Of a DNA stretch of 25,585 nt, positions 11,917-19,786 are shown piece by piece. How positions within the stretch are numbered: position 1 is the stretch's first letter; every line of letters starts with the position of its first letter. The stretch is from a virus, in IMG/VR virus record IMGVR_UViG_3300032223_001457, positions 1 through 25,585 of that record, one strand, 5' to 3'. A program made the position numbers and the translations under genes. The notes under the pieces were generated by a model. That model was not told the origin of the DNA. It saw only the letters and a list, made by a program, of their open reading frames with translations, and did no database searches.

Positions 11917-12228
11917 TTACAACCGTGTTCTTCGTTTTGGACCTTTATCAAAATCGTGTCCTCCCCAAACCCCACAAATCGCATTAACAGCAACCCCTGT
12001 TTTGTAGCATAAATCCTTGATAGGACACGGCGGAAAACCCTCAGAATCATCAGTAGCAGGTTTACCGTTACAGCCTTGCTTTGCTTCAAACGCATCAGAC
12101 TCAGTTTCAGCATCCCACAAAATTGGGTCTTGCTGACACAACACACTCAGGTCATTAGCCTGTTTGCTTAGTTCTTCAAGTAAGCGAGAACCCTCAACAC
12201 TTAGAGTAGGTTGAGAGAAATCACTCAC
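11917..12228 (-). CDS. whiB: WhiB-like iron-sulfur regulator (103 aa)
   Basis: The protein has the actinobacterial WhiB layout: C31 in 'LCQQDPILWDAE' (cf. CxxxDP.LFF), C53 in 'KQGCNGK', 'CPIKDLC' (C68 and C74, the C-x5-C pair) and the G[VI]WGG turn 'ICGVWGG' (86-90), then a basic C-terminus (KGPKRRTRL). WhiB proteins carry a 4Fe-4S cluster and bind the main sigma factor to change transcription. Unusually the C-x2-C partner just before C68 is missing (Phe65), so C53 probably serves as a ligand. Phage WhiB copies can silence host genes. It ends the replication operon. Confidence 0.85.
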   Translation of the reverse strand: MSDFSQPTLSVEGSRLLEELSKQANDLSVLCQQDPILWDAETESDAFEAKQGCNGKPATDDSEGFPPCPIKDLCYKTGVAVNAICGVWGGHDFDKGPKRRTRL

Positions 12229-12442
12229 TGGTCAAAGGACCACCGTTTGCTTTAATCAAAGCCTTGTAAACACCAATAGAAGTCATATCCATCGGGTCAG
12301 ACAAATCCTTGTAATTCTGAATCACTCCAGACTTATACAAATTCAAAGCAATCTCCGCTCTCTGCTCACGCAACTTAGATGCCTGAGCATCGTGTTCCGC
12401 AATCAAACCAGTAAGCGTTGCTACCTCAATCAAATCGTGCAT
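12221..12442 (-). CDS. Small helical (HTH-like) protein (73 aa)
   Basis: ATG 12442 follows AGAGG and overlaps nothing upstream, but its stop overlaps the start of whiB by eight bases. The product is helix-rich: 'LIAEHDAQASKLREQRAEIALNLYKSGV' then 'LSDPMDMTSIGVYKALIKANGG', the second part reading like the recognition helix of a small helix-turn-helix ('...vsr.tVykal'). Similar proteins with an 'R..i...L...G.....iA..lgvs...vy' pattern accompany actinophage replication genes. DNA binding is inferred. Confidence 0.6.
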   Translation of the reverse strand: MHDLIEVATLTGLIAEHDAQASKLREQRAEIALNLYKSGVIQNYKDLSDPMDMTSIGVYKALIKANGGPLTSE

Positions 12443-12454
12443 TTTAAAACCTCT

Positions 12455-13657
12455 CTATTCAATAACCTTGGCGTAAGCACCCTGCCAACCTAATAAAATA
12501 GTTGCAGAAGCACCGTGACGATTTTTTGCTATGTCCATAATCATAGTTTCATCTTCCTGATGTAGCAAGATAACCACATCAGAATCTTGTTCAATTGCTC
12601 CAGATTCACGCAAATCCGCCAAAGACGGTCTTTTATCTGTTCTGACTTCAGACTGGCGATTCAACTGAGAAAGCATAATCACAGGCACATTCAAATCGCG
12701 AGCCAAAAGTTTAAGTTGCCGTGAAAACTCTGCAACAATTTCGTGTCTAGGTCTGGAATCTTTAGAAGTAATCAACTGAAGGTAATCAACAACAATCCCC
12801 ACCAATTTACCTTCACGCGACACAGAGCGGGCGTGAGTTCTAATATCGTTGACAGAAACACCACCTCTATCATCAATCGCTATTTGAGGTCTTAGAAGGC
12901 TTCTAGCATCAACCGTCTTTTCCCAATCCATATCACTCAAATTGTTGTTCATAACCCTATCCATAGGAATCATCGCAACATTAGAAATAATTCTTTTGTG
13001 AATCTCTCTACGACTCATTTCAAGGCTAGAAAATGCAACCAAACCGTGTTTAGCCATCTCCAACGCAATACCCAAACCAACGCTAGTTTTACCCTTACCC
13101 GGTCTAGCACCAATCGTATATAAAGCACCTTTTCTAAAACCACCAATTGCTTTAGTCAACAAAGTCCACGGTGCAGGTATCGTGTCAGTTTTCTCATTCA
13201 ACGCTTCAAAAGTTTCGTGAATCTCTTCACCAACAAAACTAATCTTTGACTTAGCGATACCCAAAGCAGAATCAACATCAGCACGGCAAGAATCTGCAAG
13301 AGAATCAAAATTTTCGTTTTGCTTCGCTTTATCAATAATCTGCTGACCAGCAATCGCCAATCTTCTACGCACAGACTGTTCACCAATTTGGCGGGCATAA
13401 TAACTTCCAGCCGTGGCAGAAGGAACACCAGCAACAAATTCGTGAAGTTCAACAACTGTAAGTTTCACTTTTGAAAAACGAAGGTCATTAGCCACCGTGA
13501 TAACATCCACAGGCTTAGATTCCAAATACAACGAACGCATCAATCCGAAAAGATTACCTAAACGAATATCATAAAAATCTTCTGGCGTTAAACTAATCTC
13601 ATCAAAAATCTTGTTATCCAGTAATAACGCACCAAGCACTGCTGTTTCAGGATTCAT
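12455..13657 (-). CDS. dnaB: Replicative DNA helicase, DnaB family (400 aa)
   Basis: The start ATG 13657 (MNPETAVLGALLLD) overlaps the previous gene's end and has AGAGGG upstream. The N-terminal DnaB domain (ETAVLGALLLDNKIFDEI to about residue 110) is followed by a linker and the RecA-like core: Walker A 'GARPGKGKTS' (about 185-195), 'FSSLEMSRREI', Walker B 'GIVVDYLQLI', 'VIMLSQLNRQ', and 'LRESGAIEQDSDVVILLHQED' to 'IAKNRHG'. The hexamer unwinds DNA at the fork. At 400 residues it is slightly shorter than bacterial DnaB (about 450-470). Preceded by putative initiator and loader genes. Confidence 0.95.
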   Translation of the reverse strand: MNPETAVLGALLLDNKIFDEISLTPEDFYDIRLGNLFGLMRSLYLESKPVDVITVANDLRFSKVKLTVVELHEFVAGVPSATAGSYYARQIGEQSVRRRLAIAGQQIIDKAKQNENFDSLADSCRADVDSALGIAKSKISFVGEEIHETFEALNEKTDTIPAPWTLLTKAIGGFRKGALYTIGARPGKGKTSVGLGIALEMAKHGLVAFSSLEMSRREIHKRIISNVAMIPMDRVMNNNLSDMDWEKTVDARSLLRPQIAIDDRGGVSVNDIRTHARSVSREGKLVGIVVDYLQLITSKDSRPRHEIVAEFSRQLKLLARDLNVPVIMLSQLNRQSEVRTDKRPSLADLRESGAIEQDSDVVILLHQEDETMIMDIAKNRHGASATILLGWQGAYAKVIE

Positions 13658-13892
13658 TTCCAATAGCCCTCTTTTTTCTCTCAATTTTTATTCTTTTAGC
13701 CCCTTGCACAATATGAGCAGGTTTTACATATTCAGTTGATTCACGGTGATGTTCCAATAACGCTTGCAAAGCATCTTCAAAATCAGTATTAACCAAAATC
13801 TCTTGCCACGCAAGTATTGTTTCTGCTGAAGCCTCACGGTTATCCACCAAAGAAATCTTTGCCAACAAAATGCCAGTTTCTTTAATGTCCAA
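13647..13892 (-). CDS. Putative helicase-loader-type protein (81 aa)
   Basis: Start TTG 13892 has GGGGAGATGAAAGAAA before it, inside the end of the initiator gene; the stop overlaps the dnaB start. The sequence 'LAKISLVDNREASAETILAWQEILVNTDFEDALQALLEHHRESTEYVKPAHIVQGAKRIK' matches a small helical family found between initiator and helicase genes in actinophages and actinobacterial prophages ('D.R.v..a...aWh..l...df.da..Av..Hy..s...i.PahI'). Position between initiator and helicase suggests helicase loading, as lambda P does by position, not by sequence. The C-terminus is strongly basic. Confidence 0.65.
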   Translation of the reverse strand: MDIKETGILLAKISLVDNREASAETILAWQEILVNTDFEDALQALLEHHRESTEYVKPAHIVQGAKRIKIERKKRAIGNES

Positions 13893-14652
13893 TTTCTTTC
13901 ATCTCCCCGCTCATTAGACCTTGAGTTGCTTCTAAAATCTTTTTCGCATTATTTGATTTACCATAACGCAAAGGCAGAGGTCCATCAGTCCATCTATCTT
14001 GATTTAACCAAGTTGTAGGATGCGGAATAAATTGTTCTTCAGGCAAATTAGCGTCAGTGCCATAGCGTCTAGCACCCTCCAAAATGTCATCTACCGTGGC
14101 TCTTTTTAAAGCCTTCTCAAAAGATAACCGTGCTGGCTTCTTTCCAGTTTTACGAGGATAGAATTCCCAAAACTTGTCAAAGGCTTCATCAAAATTTTCC
14201 GCAGGAAAAGCGTCTGCTCTACTGCTCTCTGCTCTCTGCTCTCTGCTCTCTGCTCTCTGCTCAGGGGAGCGGATTTCTGAAATCTGCGGAAGATTGCCGC
14301 AACTTTCTTCAGAGCAAAAAATATGGTCAGGAATAACGCTCTTAGCAGGATGAGAAGGTCGTTGATGTTCCGCCCAGTTAGAAATCTTAAAATAAGGATT
14401 ACCCAAAACCTCATACTTGTGAATCACACCGTCAGCAATTAAATGCTCCATCCAATCTTGAATAGTTTCAAGAGAAATAGAATCATCCAAAGGAAAAGCA
14501 TCCGCTTTAATCAAACGATAATTAAAACGACCTTTACCCCAATCATCACAATAACCCCACAACAAAATCCAAAAATAGCGTAACTCTATGGGCCAAGAAT
14601 TGACCTTTTCGCTAGTTCTAATTTCAGGCTTGATTGAACGAATACGAGCCAT
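13882..14652 (-). CDS. Replication initiator-like protein (256 aa)
   Basis: The N-terminus 'MARIRSIKPEIRTSEKVNSWPIELRYFWILLWGYCDDWGKGRFNYRLIKADAFP' is the standard winged-helix start of actinophage replication initiator/DnaD-like proteins. A linker (about residues 128-150) holds EQRAESR repeats encoded by a 7-bp tandem repeat. The C-terminal domain 'FDKFWEFYPRKTGKKPARLSFEKALKRATVDDILEGARRYGTD...FIPHPTTWLNQDRWTD' is the one shared by phage O-like proteins that contact helicase. The layout (DNA-binding domain, repeat-bearing linker, helicase-interaction domain) parallels lambda O with iterons inside its gene. First gene of the replication operon. Confidence 0.85.
   Translation of the reverse strand: MARIRSIKPEIRTSEKVNSWPIELRYFWILLWGYCDDWGKGRFNYRLIKADAFPLDDSISLETIQDWMEHLIADGVIHKYEVLGNPYFKISNWAEHQRPSHPAKSVIPDHIFCSEESCGNLPQISEIRSPEQRAESREQRAESSRADAFPAENFDEAFDKFWEFYPRKTGKKPARLSFEKALKRATVDDILEGARRYGTDANLPEEQFIPHPTTWLNQDRWTDGPLPLRYGKSNNAKKILEATQGLMSGEMKEIGH
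14214..14262. repeat. 7-bp tandem repeat (CTGCTCT) in the initiator gene
   Basis: On the plus strand CTGCTCT occurs at 14214-14220, then after one base five exact copies and a sixth of six bases in tandem (14222-14262). On the coding strand it is AGAGCAG, read through all three frames to give the peptide EQRAESR. Just beyond lies the near-palindrome GGATTTCTGAAATC (about 14271-14284). Candidate initiator-binding iterons. Confidence 0.85.
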
Positions 14653-14675
14653 AATTTCCCTCTTTCTATTTTTAT

Positions 14676-15500
14676 CTATGCACGGTCAAACAGAATTTGC
14701 CATTCAGCAAATCCTACACGACCAGTCACCCTTAAACCGTGTTTAACTTGTAATTCGCGAACTGCTCGCAAAGTTTCAACACCAAAACGCGAAGTTGTTG
14801 GAATATTGTAGCCCAAACATCTCATCGCAGATTGCAAAGCCCTAACTCTCGGTCCAGCGTGTCCAGAAGCAATACGAATATGAAACTTAGGAATAATGGC
14901 TTGCCAAGTTCCCCAATCAACATAACCAGTTTCAGCAATACCCATTCTGGTTTGATAATATTTCACAGCGTCAGCAGAATCCTGACTGAAATATTCCATA
15001 TCTTCCACCGTCACGCCCACAAATAAATTAATAAACTTTACATCCAACCCACGACTTCCAAGTTTTAATTCACGCGAACCAGCCTTAGCGTTGCTATCTA
15101 AAACATTTTCCTCAACATCAGGTTTGATTTCATCTAAGAAGTTTTGATTAAAAATAAACCAATCATCAATTTGAGTAAAACCCCATTCAGCGATTTGTTC
15201 TGCTACGGATGTAAAACTAGGGATGCGAAAAGCCAAGCCCAAGCGAACATTAGCATCTTCGGATTCTTCAGTCCAACCGTCAAGAAGCACAGGAAAAGGG
15301 CGAGATTGATAGTAGTCATTATCGGGCAAGTCATTTCTCTTAAATTCCACACCGTTATCCAAAGCATAAGTCAACAATTCTTCAACATATTGTTGAATTC
15401 TGATGTGAACAAAAACTCTGGCATCACCTACAATTACACGGCGAATAAACTTTTGGCGGAAGGATTTAGCGTTAGGGTCGCCCCACAAAATATCTGTCAT
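14676..15500 (-). CDS. Peptidoglycan-binding protein with two PGB domains (274 aa)
   Basis: Two peptidoglycan-binding type 1 repeats are visible: 'GSRGLDVKFINLFVGVTVEDMEYFSQDSADAVKYYQTRMGIAETGYVDWGTWQAI' (about 146-202) and 'GHAGPRVRALQSAMRCLGYNIPTTSRFGVETLRAVRELQVKHGLRVTGRVGFAEWQIL' (about 213-271). The first 130 residues may be a degenerate M15-type carboxypeptidase fold ('RLGLAFRI', 'EWGFTQIDDWF'), but the expected H-x6-D and final His are not present. It could be a wall-binding virion part or an inactive lysin. It has its own promoter with almost no leader and no ribosome site. Confidence 0.75.
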   Translation of the reverse strand: MTDILWGDPNAKSFRQKFIRRVIVGDARVFVHIRIQQYVEELLTYALDNGVEFKRNDLPDNDYYQSRPFPVLLDGWTEESEDANVRLGLAFRIPSFTSVAEQIAEWGFTQIDDWFIFNQNFLDEIKPDVEENVLDSNAKAGSRELKLGSRGLDVKFINLFVGVTVEDMEYFSQDSADAVKYYQTRMGIAETGYVDWGTWQAIIPKFHIRIASGHAGPRVRALQSAMRCLGYNIPTTSRFGVETLRAVRELQVKHGLRVTGRVGFAEWQILFDRA

Positions 15501-15535
15501 AGCACAAAGTGTAGCAAGAACAACCTAAAACACCC
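15501..15535 (-). promoter_or_regulatory. Promoter giving a nearly leaderless mRNA
   Basis: GCTACACT (TACACT at 15513-15508) lies 7 bases before ATG 15500, so transcription would begin at or next to the start codon. The bases TTGTGCT before the ATG contain no ribosome site. No clear -35. Confidence 0.5.
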
Positions 15536-15537
15536 CC

Positions 15538-15565
15538 AAAAAAGCCTTGTGTGTCTGTTTCAGGC
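15538..15565 (-). terminator. Weak intrinsic terminator after the tail operon
   Basis: AGGC (62-65) and GCCT (44-47, within 15541-15565) can pair, followed on the minus strand by TTTTTT (15543-15538). An alternative hairpin CAGGC-GATTAAA-GCCTG (15561-15577) competes with it. The stem is short, so this is tentative. Confidence 0.4.
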
Positions 15566-15742
15566 GATTAAAGCCTGAATCTCACCGTCAGTAAGCCCTA
15601 AAGCCTTTAACTTGCTTATAGCCGATTTTCGGGCTATTTCTTGTTCAGTTGGTTCAGGGTCTTCAATTTCATATTGATTCACAATATTGTTATTTGGCTT
15701 AGAAGGGTCAAAACCTTCAGGTCCGTATGAAGTGACAAGCAT
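15560..15742 (-). CDS. Small acidic XkdX-like protein (60 aa)
   Basis: ATG 15742 follows the gene at 15743 directly. Acidic and proline-rich first part (VTSYGPEGFDPSKPNNN), then 'EQEIARKSAISKLKALGLTDGEIQALIA', the '(K/A)L.ALGLT..E..AL(v/i)' ending that I recognise from small proteins at the end of actinophage and Bacillus tail operons (XkdX-like). It may be an adaptor or tail-fibre accessory; no firm role. Confidence 0.65.
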   Translation of the reverse strand: MLVTSYGPEGFDPSKPNNNIVNQYEIEDPEPTEQEIARKSAISKLKALGLTDGEIQALIA

Positions 15743-16405
15743 TTACAATCCTAAATAAACAATTGGGGCTGAAGTGATAGTAGTTGTGCTAGTCCAAGTT
15801 GCAGGAAGAGTTCCAGCAAATCCAGTAGCACTATAACCAAGAATATTAGTAGAAGAATTTGTTACAGCAGGGATAAAAGGCAAGAAAATAGAAGTAGATG
15901 CAGAAGTAAAAGCAAGCGGAGAAGCCCCTGTTGCAACTAACGCTAACCAATAAATACCAGCAGACAAAGTAATCGTTTGACCAGTAATTTCTTGAAAACC
16001 AGCGTTTGCAGTATTTACAAAAGCAAAATCACCATAAATTTTAGCATTTGGTGAACCATTTGCGTTAGCACTATAAATCGCACCATAACCAGTTCCAGAA
16101 CCACCAGGTGTTGAAACATAACTTCCAAATTTAGTAAAAGTTGTTGTTTTAGTTATAGCAATAGGATGAATATAAATTGTGTTAGCAGTAGTAGAAATAT
16201 TTGCTTTAGCCGTAGGCGTAAGATGATAATAATTTCCTGCAACATAATTTGTATATCCAGCCAAACCATACACCGTGCTACCACCACTTAAAGTAGGCAA
16301 CAAAGTATTAGGTCGCTCTAACTCATTCAAACGCGACTTAATTTTATTAAACTCATTAATAACACCGTTCACCCCAGTTTTTGCGGGCTTATATCCACCA
16401 GACAT
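15743..16405 (-). CDS. Tail/receptor-binding protein (220 aa)
   Basis: A short N-terminal helical stretch (NGVINEFNKIKSRLNELERP, about residues 13-32) probably trimerises and attaches the protein, then an all-beta Ala/Thr/Gly/Ser-rich domain: 'ANTIYIHPIAITKTTTFTKFGSYVSTPGGSGTGYGAIYSANANGSPNAKIY...FQEITGQTITLSAGIYWLALVATGA'. This arrangement is common in actinophage minor tail and receptor-binding tips. Likely binds the host surface at the tail tip. No catalytic motif seen. Confidence 0.7.
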   Translation of the reverse strand: MSGGYKPAKTGVNGVINEFNKIKSRLNELERPNTLLPTLSGGSTVYGLAGYTNYVAGNYYHLTPTAKANISTTANTIYIHPIAITKTTTFTKFGSYVSTPGGSGTGYGAIYSANANGSPNAKIYGDFAFVNTANAGFQEITGQTITLSAGIYWLALVATGASPLAFTSASTSIFLPFIPAVTNSSTNILGYSATGFAGTLPATWTSTTTITSAPIVYLGL

Positions 16406-16406
16406 A

Positions 16407-16745
16407 TCAACCTTTCATAAAATAAGTTAACAACGCACTAATGATACTGGAAATACCTGCACCAGCCCCAATAAGTTTCCACTTCATCTCTTCAAGACGA
16501 GCCACACGCTTTTTTAATTCTAAAAAATCTTCAACTTTCACCGTGGACTTTTCAACTTCACGAATACGCTCTTCGTGGTCAATCTTCAATTCACGAAAAG
16601 TATCAGCCAACGGCTCAAGAGTTAACTCCAATTTTTGTATAGCCAACGAAACCAAATGAAAATTATCGTTCACAGACTTTTCCAATTGCTCCAACTTTTG
16701 ATATGTTGCCGTAGGAGTAACTTTTATAGGAATTTCATCGCTCAT
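16407..16745 (-). CDS. XhlA-like coiled-coil membrane protein (112 aa)
   Basis: The protein is a long heptad coiled coil (residues about 15-88, with LEKSVNDNFHLVSLAIQKLELTL and VEDFLELKKRVARLEEMKWKLI) followed by one membrane helix (about 90-108, IGAGAGISSIISALLTYF) and a short basic end. That is the hemolysin XhlA/holin-accessory layout. The tail-operon position, between the Gp37-like and receptor-binding proteins, leaves open a role in the tail or in lysis; no holin/lysin neighbours lie here. It overlaps the upstream gene by four bases. Confidence 0.65.
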   Translation of the reverse strand: MSDEIPIKVTPTATYQKLEQLEKSVNDNFHLVSLAIQKLELTLEPLADTFRELKIDHEERIREVEKSTVKVEDFLELKKRVARLEEMKWKLIGAGAGISSIISALLTYFMKG

Positions 16746-17866
16746 CGTTTAGGCACACAATCAATCTTAATAAATTTACCAATCGCATCGCCACTATAAG
16801 AAACAATGCGTTGAACATAAATATTTTTAGGAATATATTCATCTCGCACAACATTTATACGAATAAAATCGCCAACATAATAAGAACCCACCGTAGGAAC
16901 TCTGTCAGCCTGAACTTCAAAACTCCAAGTTTCATATGGCGACAAACCTTGAGCCGTCAAATTATTTGCAAAACCCTGCACCTGAGCCTGAGATGTAGCA
17001 GATTGATGAGCAGAATCAACAATTTCTAAAACAGGATAACCAGCCAACAAAGTAGTAGTGTTATTAGATTTATAGGAATACAAATTGCCAGACTGAGAAC
17101 CACCAACACTATAACCATAGTTAGCAAGATTGCCACCGTCAGACAAAATATTTAAACTTTTAATAGTAGATTCAGGCAAACCTACAGACCAAGTTTGAGC
17201 AGTATCAGCATAAACATAAGGGTCAGTAGGAGTTCCCACCGTCATAGTCCAACGAATAAAAGTTCCCGAACTTGTAGCAGTGAAATAAGGTTTAAAACGA
17301 ATATCAGGACCAAGATTTTGATTAACCAATTTATTTAACTCATCGCCAACAATAGCCAAATCTGTTCCCTTGATAGTCAAAGGTGAAGCGTTAGCATCAG
17401 CAACAGCAGAAGAAGGCAAATCTAAAGGCAAAAAACCGTTAACCCAAGAAGTAGTTTGATTTACTAAAGCAACCGCCATACTTCCATAACTAATACCCGA
17501 ATACGAAGTATCAAATCCTGAAACAGCGTTACCATTTTGAGCGGTAGAAGGCAAAACAAGACGATGATTAAAATAAGACAGCAAACCAGATGCAGAAATA
17601 CTTAATTTACGGTTAGCCATATCGTATGTAGTTGACCAAATAATTCCCGCAGATAAAACAATAGAACCTTCTAAAACAGCAATAAAAGTTTTACCCGCTT
17701 GCAAAGTTGACTTAAGATTTAAACCTTGCATATCAGGGTCATTAGTAGGAACTTTACAAACAATATCATCAGGTTGATTTAAACGAACAGACCAATTTCC
17801 TTCAGTGACCTGAAGTGTTCCTAAAATCTGCCCTGTAAGCAGATTACCGTAAACCCACTGTGACAT
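16742..17866 (-). CDS. Minor tail protein, Gp37-like (374 aa)
   Basis: Opening 'YGNLLTGQILGTLQVTEGNWSVRLNQPDDIVCKVP' and ending 'RVPTVGSYYVGDFIRINVVRDEYIPKNIYVQRIVSYSGDAIGKFIKIDCVP' are typical of the ReqiPepy6 Gp37-like tail-associated family, which I take as the hub or baseplate-type protein linking the distal tail to the fibres. Beta-rich and low in charge throughout. It overlaps the gene before it (TAATG) and the one after. No enzymatic motif seen. Confidence 0.75.
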   Translation of the reverse strand: MSQWVYGNLLTGQILGTLQVTEGNWSVRLNQPDDIVCKVPTNDPDMQGLNLKSTLQAGKTFIAVLEGSIVLSAGIIWSTTYDMANRKLSISASGLLSYFNHRLVLPSTAQNGNAVSGFDTSYSGISYGSMAVALVNQTTSWVNGFLPLDLPSSAVADANASPLTIKGTDLAIVGDELNKLVNQNLGPDIRFKPYFTATSSGTFIRWTMTVGTPTDPYVYADTAQTWSVGLPESTIKSLNILSDGGNLANYGYSVGGSQSGNLYSYKSNNTTTLLAGYPVLEIVDSAHQSATSQAQVQGFANNLTAQGLSPYETWSFEVQADRVPTVGSYYVGDFIRINVVRDEYIPKNIYVQRIVSYSGDAIGKFIKIDCVPKR

Positions 17867-18924
17867 TAATAGGCTACACGCGTCAAGGCAAGGCTGAGTC
17901 TATAAGTATAAGTAGTAGAACCAGTTGAAACAATGTTTCCAGAAGTTACAGAAACAACAGCCGTGGTGTTTGCAGGAATAATAGCGTAACCATTCATTGT
18001 CAAAGATTTCACTACACCTTCATTTGATTGATACAAAGTTGGGCTGTCTTGAACTAAACCAGAAGTAGTTGTTGCGTTGGTGCAAGAAATAGAAGGAGTA
18101 TTTGAAGCACCAAAACTTCCAGAATTGTTATCTAATTTGTAAGAACCAGTTATTACAACTTTTGTTCTATACGGAACAGACGGTAAAGTAGTTGCCGTTG
18201 CGGTATAAGCATTGGTAGTTGAAACAGTTGTAGTTGCAGAAAGAAAAGCCGCATCAACATAAACAGGCGGAGCAAAAACGCTCCACGCAGAACCAGAATA
18301 CTGATAATACAAAACATCGTTAATGTTAAAAATAACATCACCAATTTTCCAAGTCTGAGCATCACGCTCAGTAGTATTTCTCACAGGCACAATACCACCA
18401 GCCGTAGCAACATAAGGAGCAAGTTGAGTAATCACAACAGAACCAGAGTTAGTAGCAGTAACAGTAGAAGGCATATAAACAGTTGCCAAAGCAATCGCAC
18501 CAGTAGGCACAGACGGAGCAGTAGTAGGAGTTCCAGTGCTACCAGTCGCAATCGCAATCAAAGCACCGTCAGCACCATCAAGTGCATAATCCTTATGTTG
18601 AATATAGATAAGGTCAGTTCTCGCACCAGCCCAAGTAGCAACATCCAAAGTAACAGTAGAAGGATTAGTTAAAATATATGAACCATTAGCGGCAGAACGC
18701 GTAATAACCGCAGACCCAGAAGTAACAGTCACCGTCATAGAAGCAGTTCCCGCAACAAACAAAGAAGTATTGCTTCCACCAAACAAAATACCCGAACGAG
18801 CAGTCAACGCATCAGGTCTATACAACATACCTGCCATCGCCTGACGAGCGTGAGTGGGGGTAGTTAAACCAGCGTTGTTACCGTAAACATACAACCCATA
18901 GTTAATTGAAACTGAAGTAGCCAT
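17866..18924 (-). CDS. Minor tail protein / tail tip protein (352 aa)
   Basis: Begins with a beta domain carrying 'MTVTVTSGSAVITRSAANGSYILTNPSTVTLDVATWAGARTDLIYIQHKDYALDGADGALIAIATG', the actinophage minor tail pattern '...V.sG.a.v........Y...N....tl.v.....sRiDli.....D'. Middle 'NTTERDAQTWKIGDVIFNINDVLYYQYSGSAWSVFAP' is a second common tail-fibre motif. The C-terminal third is a Thr/Ser-rich beta domain. Probably part of the tail tip or host-binding apparatus. ATG 18924 lies 13 bases from the Dit stop. Confidence 0.75.
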   Translation of the reverse strand: MATSVSINYGLYVYGNNAGLTTPTHARQAMAGMLYRPDALTARSGILFGGSNTSLFVAGTASMTVTVTSGSAVITRSAANGSYILTNPSTVTLDVATWAGARTDLIYIQHKDYALDGADGALIAIATGSTGTPTTAPSVPTGAIALATVYMPSTVTATNSGSVVITQLAPYVATAGGIVPVRNTTERDAQTWKIGDVIFNINDVLYYQYSGSAWSVFAPPVYVDAAFLSATTTVSTTNAYTATATTLPSVPYRTKVVITGSYKLDNNSGSFGASNTPSISCTNATTTSGLVQDSPTLYQSNEGVVKSLTMNGYAIIPANTTAVVSVTSGNIVSTGSTTYTYRLSLALTRVAY

Positions 18925-18937
18925 TTATTATCTCCTA

Positions 18938-19786
18938 TTACCAATATCCATTAGACATAGATATGTTTAAAGTGCCTTGTGAGGCAGACCCACGACTAGA
19001 CACAACAATATTAGTTGTAGTCTGAGGCGGAACATTGAAAAAACCCGCAGAAACTAAATAGTTAGTTATATCGGTAACACCATTGTAAATCAACCTGCCA
19101 GTTCGCTGATTCACCGTAACAACATCACCCGCGTTCAAAGTAATAGCACACGAAATAGTTGCACCAGTATCAGAATTCACAATATTGAAACCTTGGTCAA
19201 CAGGACCAATAACAGTAAACGAAGGATAAACAGGTGCAGTTCCATTATTAGTAATAGTTCCGCGACCTGTAGTTCCAGTAGAAGTAAAACCAATAGTGCC
19301 TGACGGTGTAAACAAATTAAATTGCATACCACCAACACCATAAGGAAAAGCAACAGTAGTCAAAGCAGAAGCATCATACTTAATCGGGTCAACAGCCACA
19401 AATTGAACAGTGACCTGAGCAGCCGTAGCACGAATCGGTTTGACTTCAGGAGTAGAATTCAAAACAACAGTTGCATACAAAGTATTTACATCATCAGTAA
19501 CAGTTAAAACAAAAGGTTGACCGTCAGACATCGTGGAAGTAAAACCACGCCACATCGTAGCAATCGCTTCAGTAGAAGACGCAGAAACAACCCAACCAGT
19601 CAAAGTAATAACACGATTACTTCTATAAACCTTGCCAGTATTAAATGAACCGTCAGCGTTAGGTCGCTCAGTTAAAACAGGGCGAACAGGTGGAGCGGAA
19701 TACCAGCCATCTAAATTTTGTAATTTATAAGTAGCAGAAAAATCAGAACTAAAAGTCAATCCATTAAAATTTACTGTAGTAGCCAC
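18938..19786 (-). CDS. Distal tail protein (Dit-like) (282 aa)
   Basis: Starts at GTG 19786, overlapping the tape measure stop (TAGTG). 'VNFNGLTFSSDFSATYKLQNLDGWYSAPPVRPVLTERPNADGSFNTGKVYRSNRVITLTGWVVSASSTEAIATMWRGF' followed by 'VQFVAVDPIKYD' is the beta-barrel N-terminal half of siphovirus Dit; the rest is a galectin-like beta domain (about residues 150-280, 'TITNNGTAPVYPSFTVIGP'). Dit forms the ring that joins the tail tube to the tip. Position after the tape measure is the usual one. Confidence 0.82.
   Translation of the reverse strand: MATTVNFNGLTFSSDFSATYKLQNLDGWYSAPPVRPVLTERPNADGSFNTGKVYRSNRVITLTGWVVSASSTEAIATMWRGFTSTMSDGQPFVLTVTDDVNTLYATVVLNSTPEVKPIRATAAQVTVQFVAVDPIKYDASALTTVAFPYGVGGMQFNLFTPSGTIGFTSTGTTGRGTITNNGTAPVYPSFTVIGPVDQGFNIVNSDTGATISCAITLNAGDVVTVNQRTGRLIYNGVTDITNYLVSAGFFNVPPQTTTNIVVSSRGSASQGTLNISMSNGYW

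Noticed and set aside
13198-13455. Frame inside dnaB
   Set aside because: Shadow of the helicase gene; no start signal.
14214-14262. The 7-bp tandem repeat as a CRISPR array
   Set aside because: Units are adjacent without spacers, only 7 bp long and inside an intact gene.
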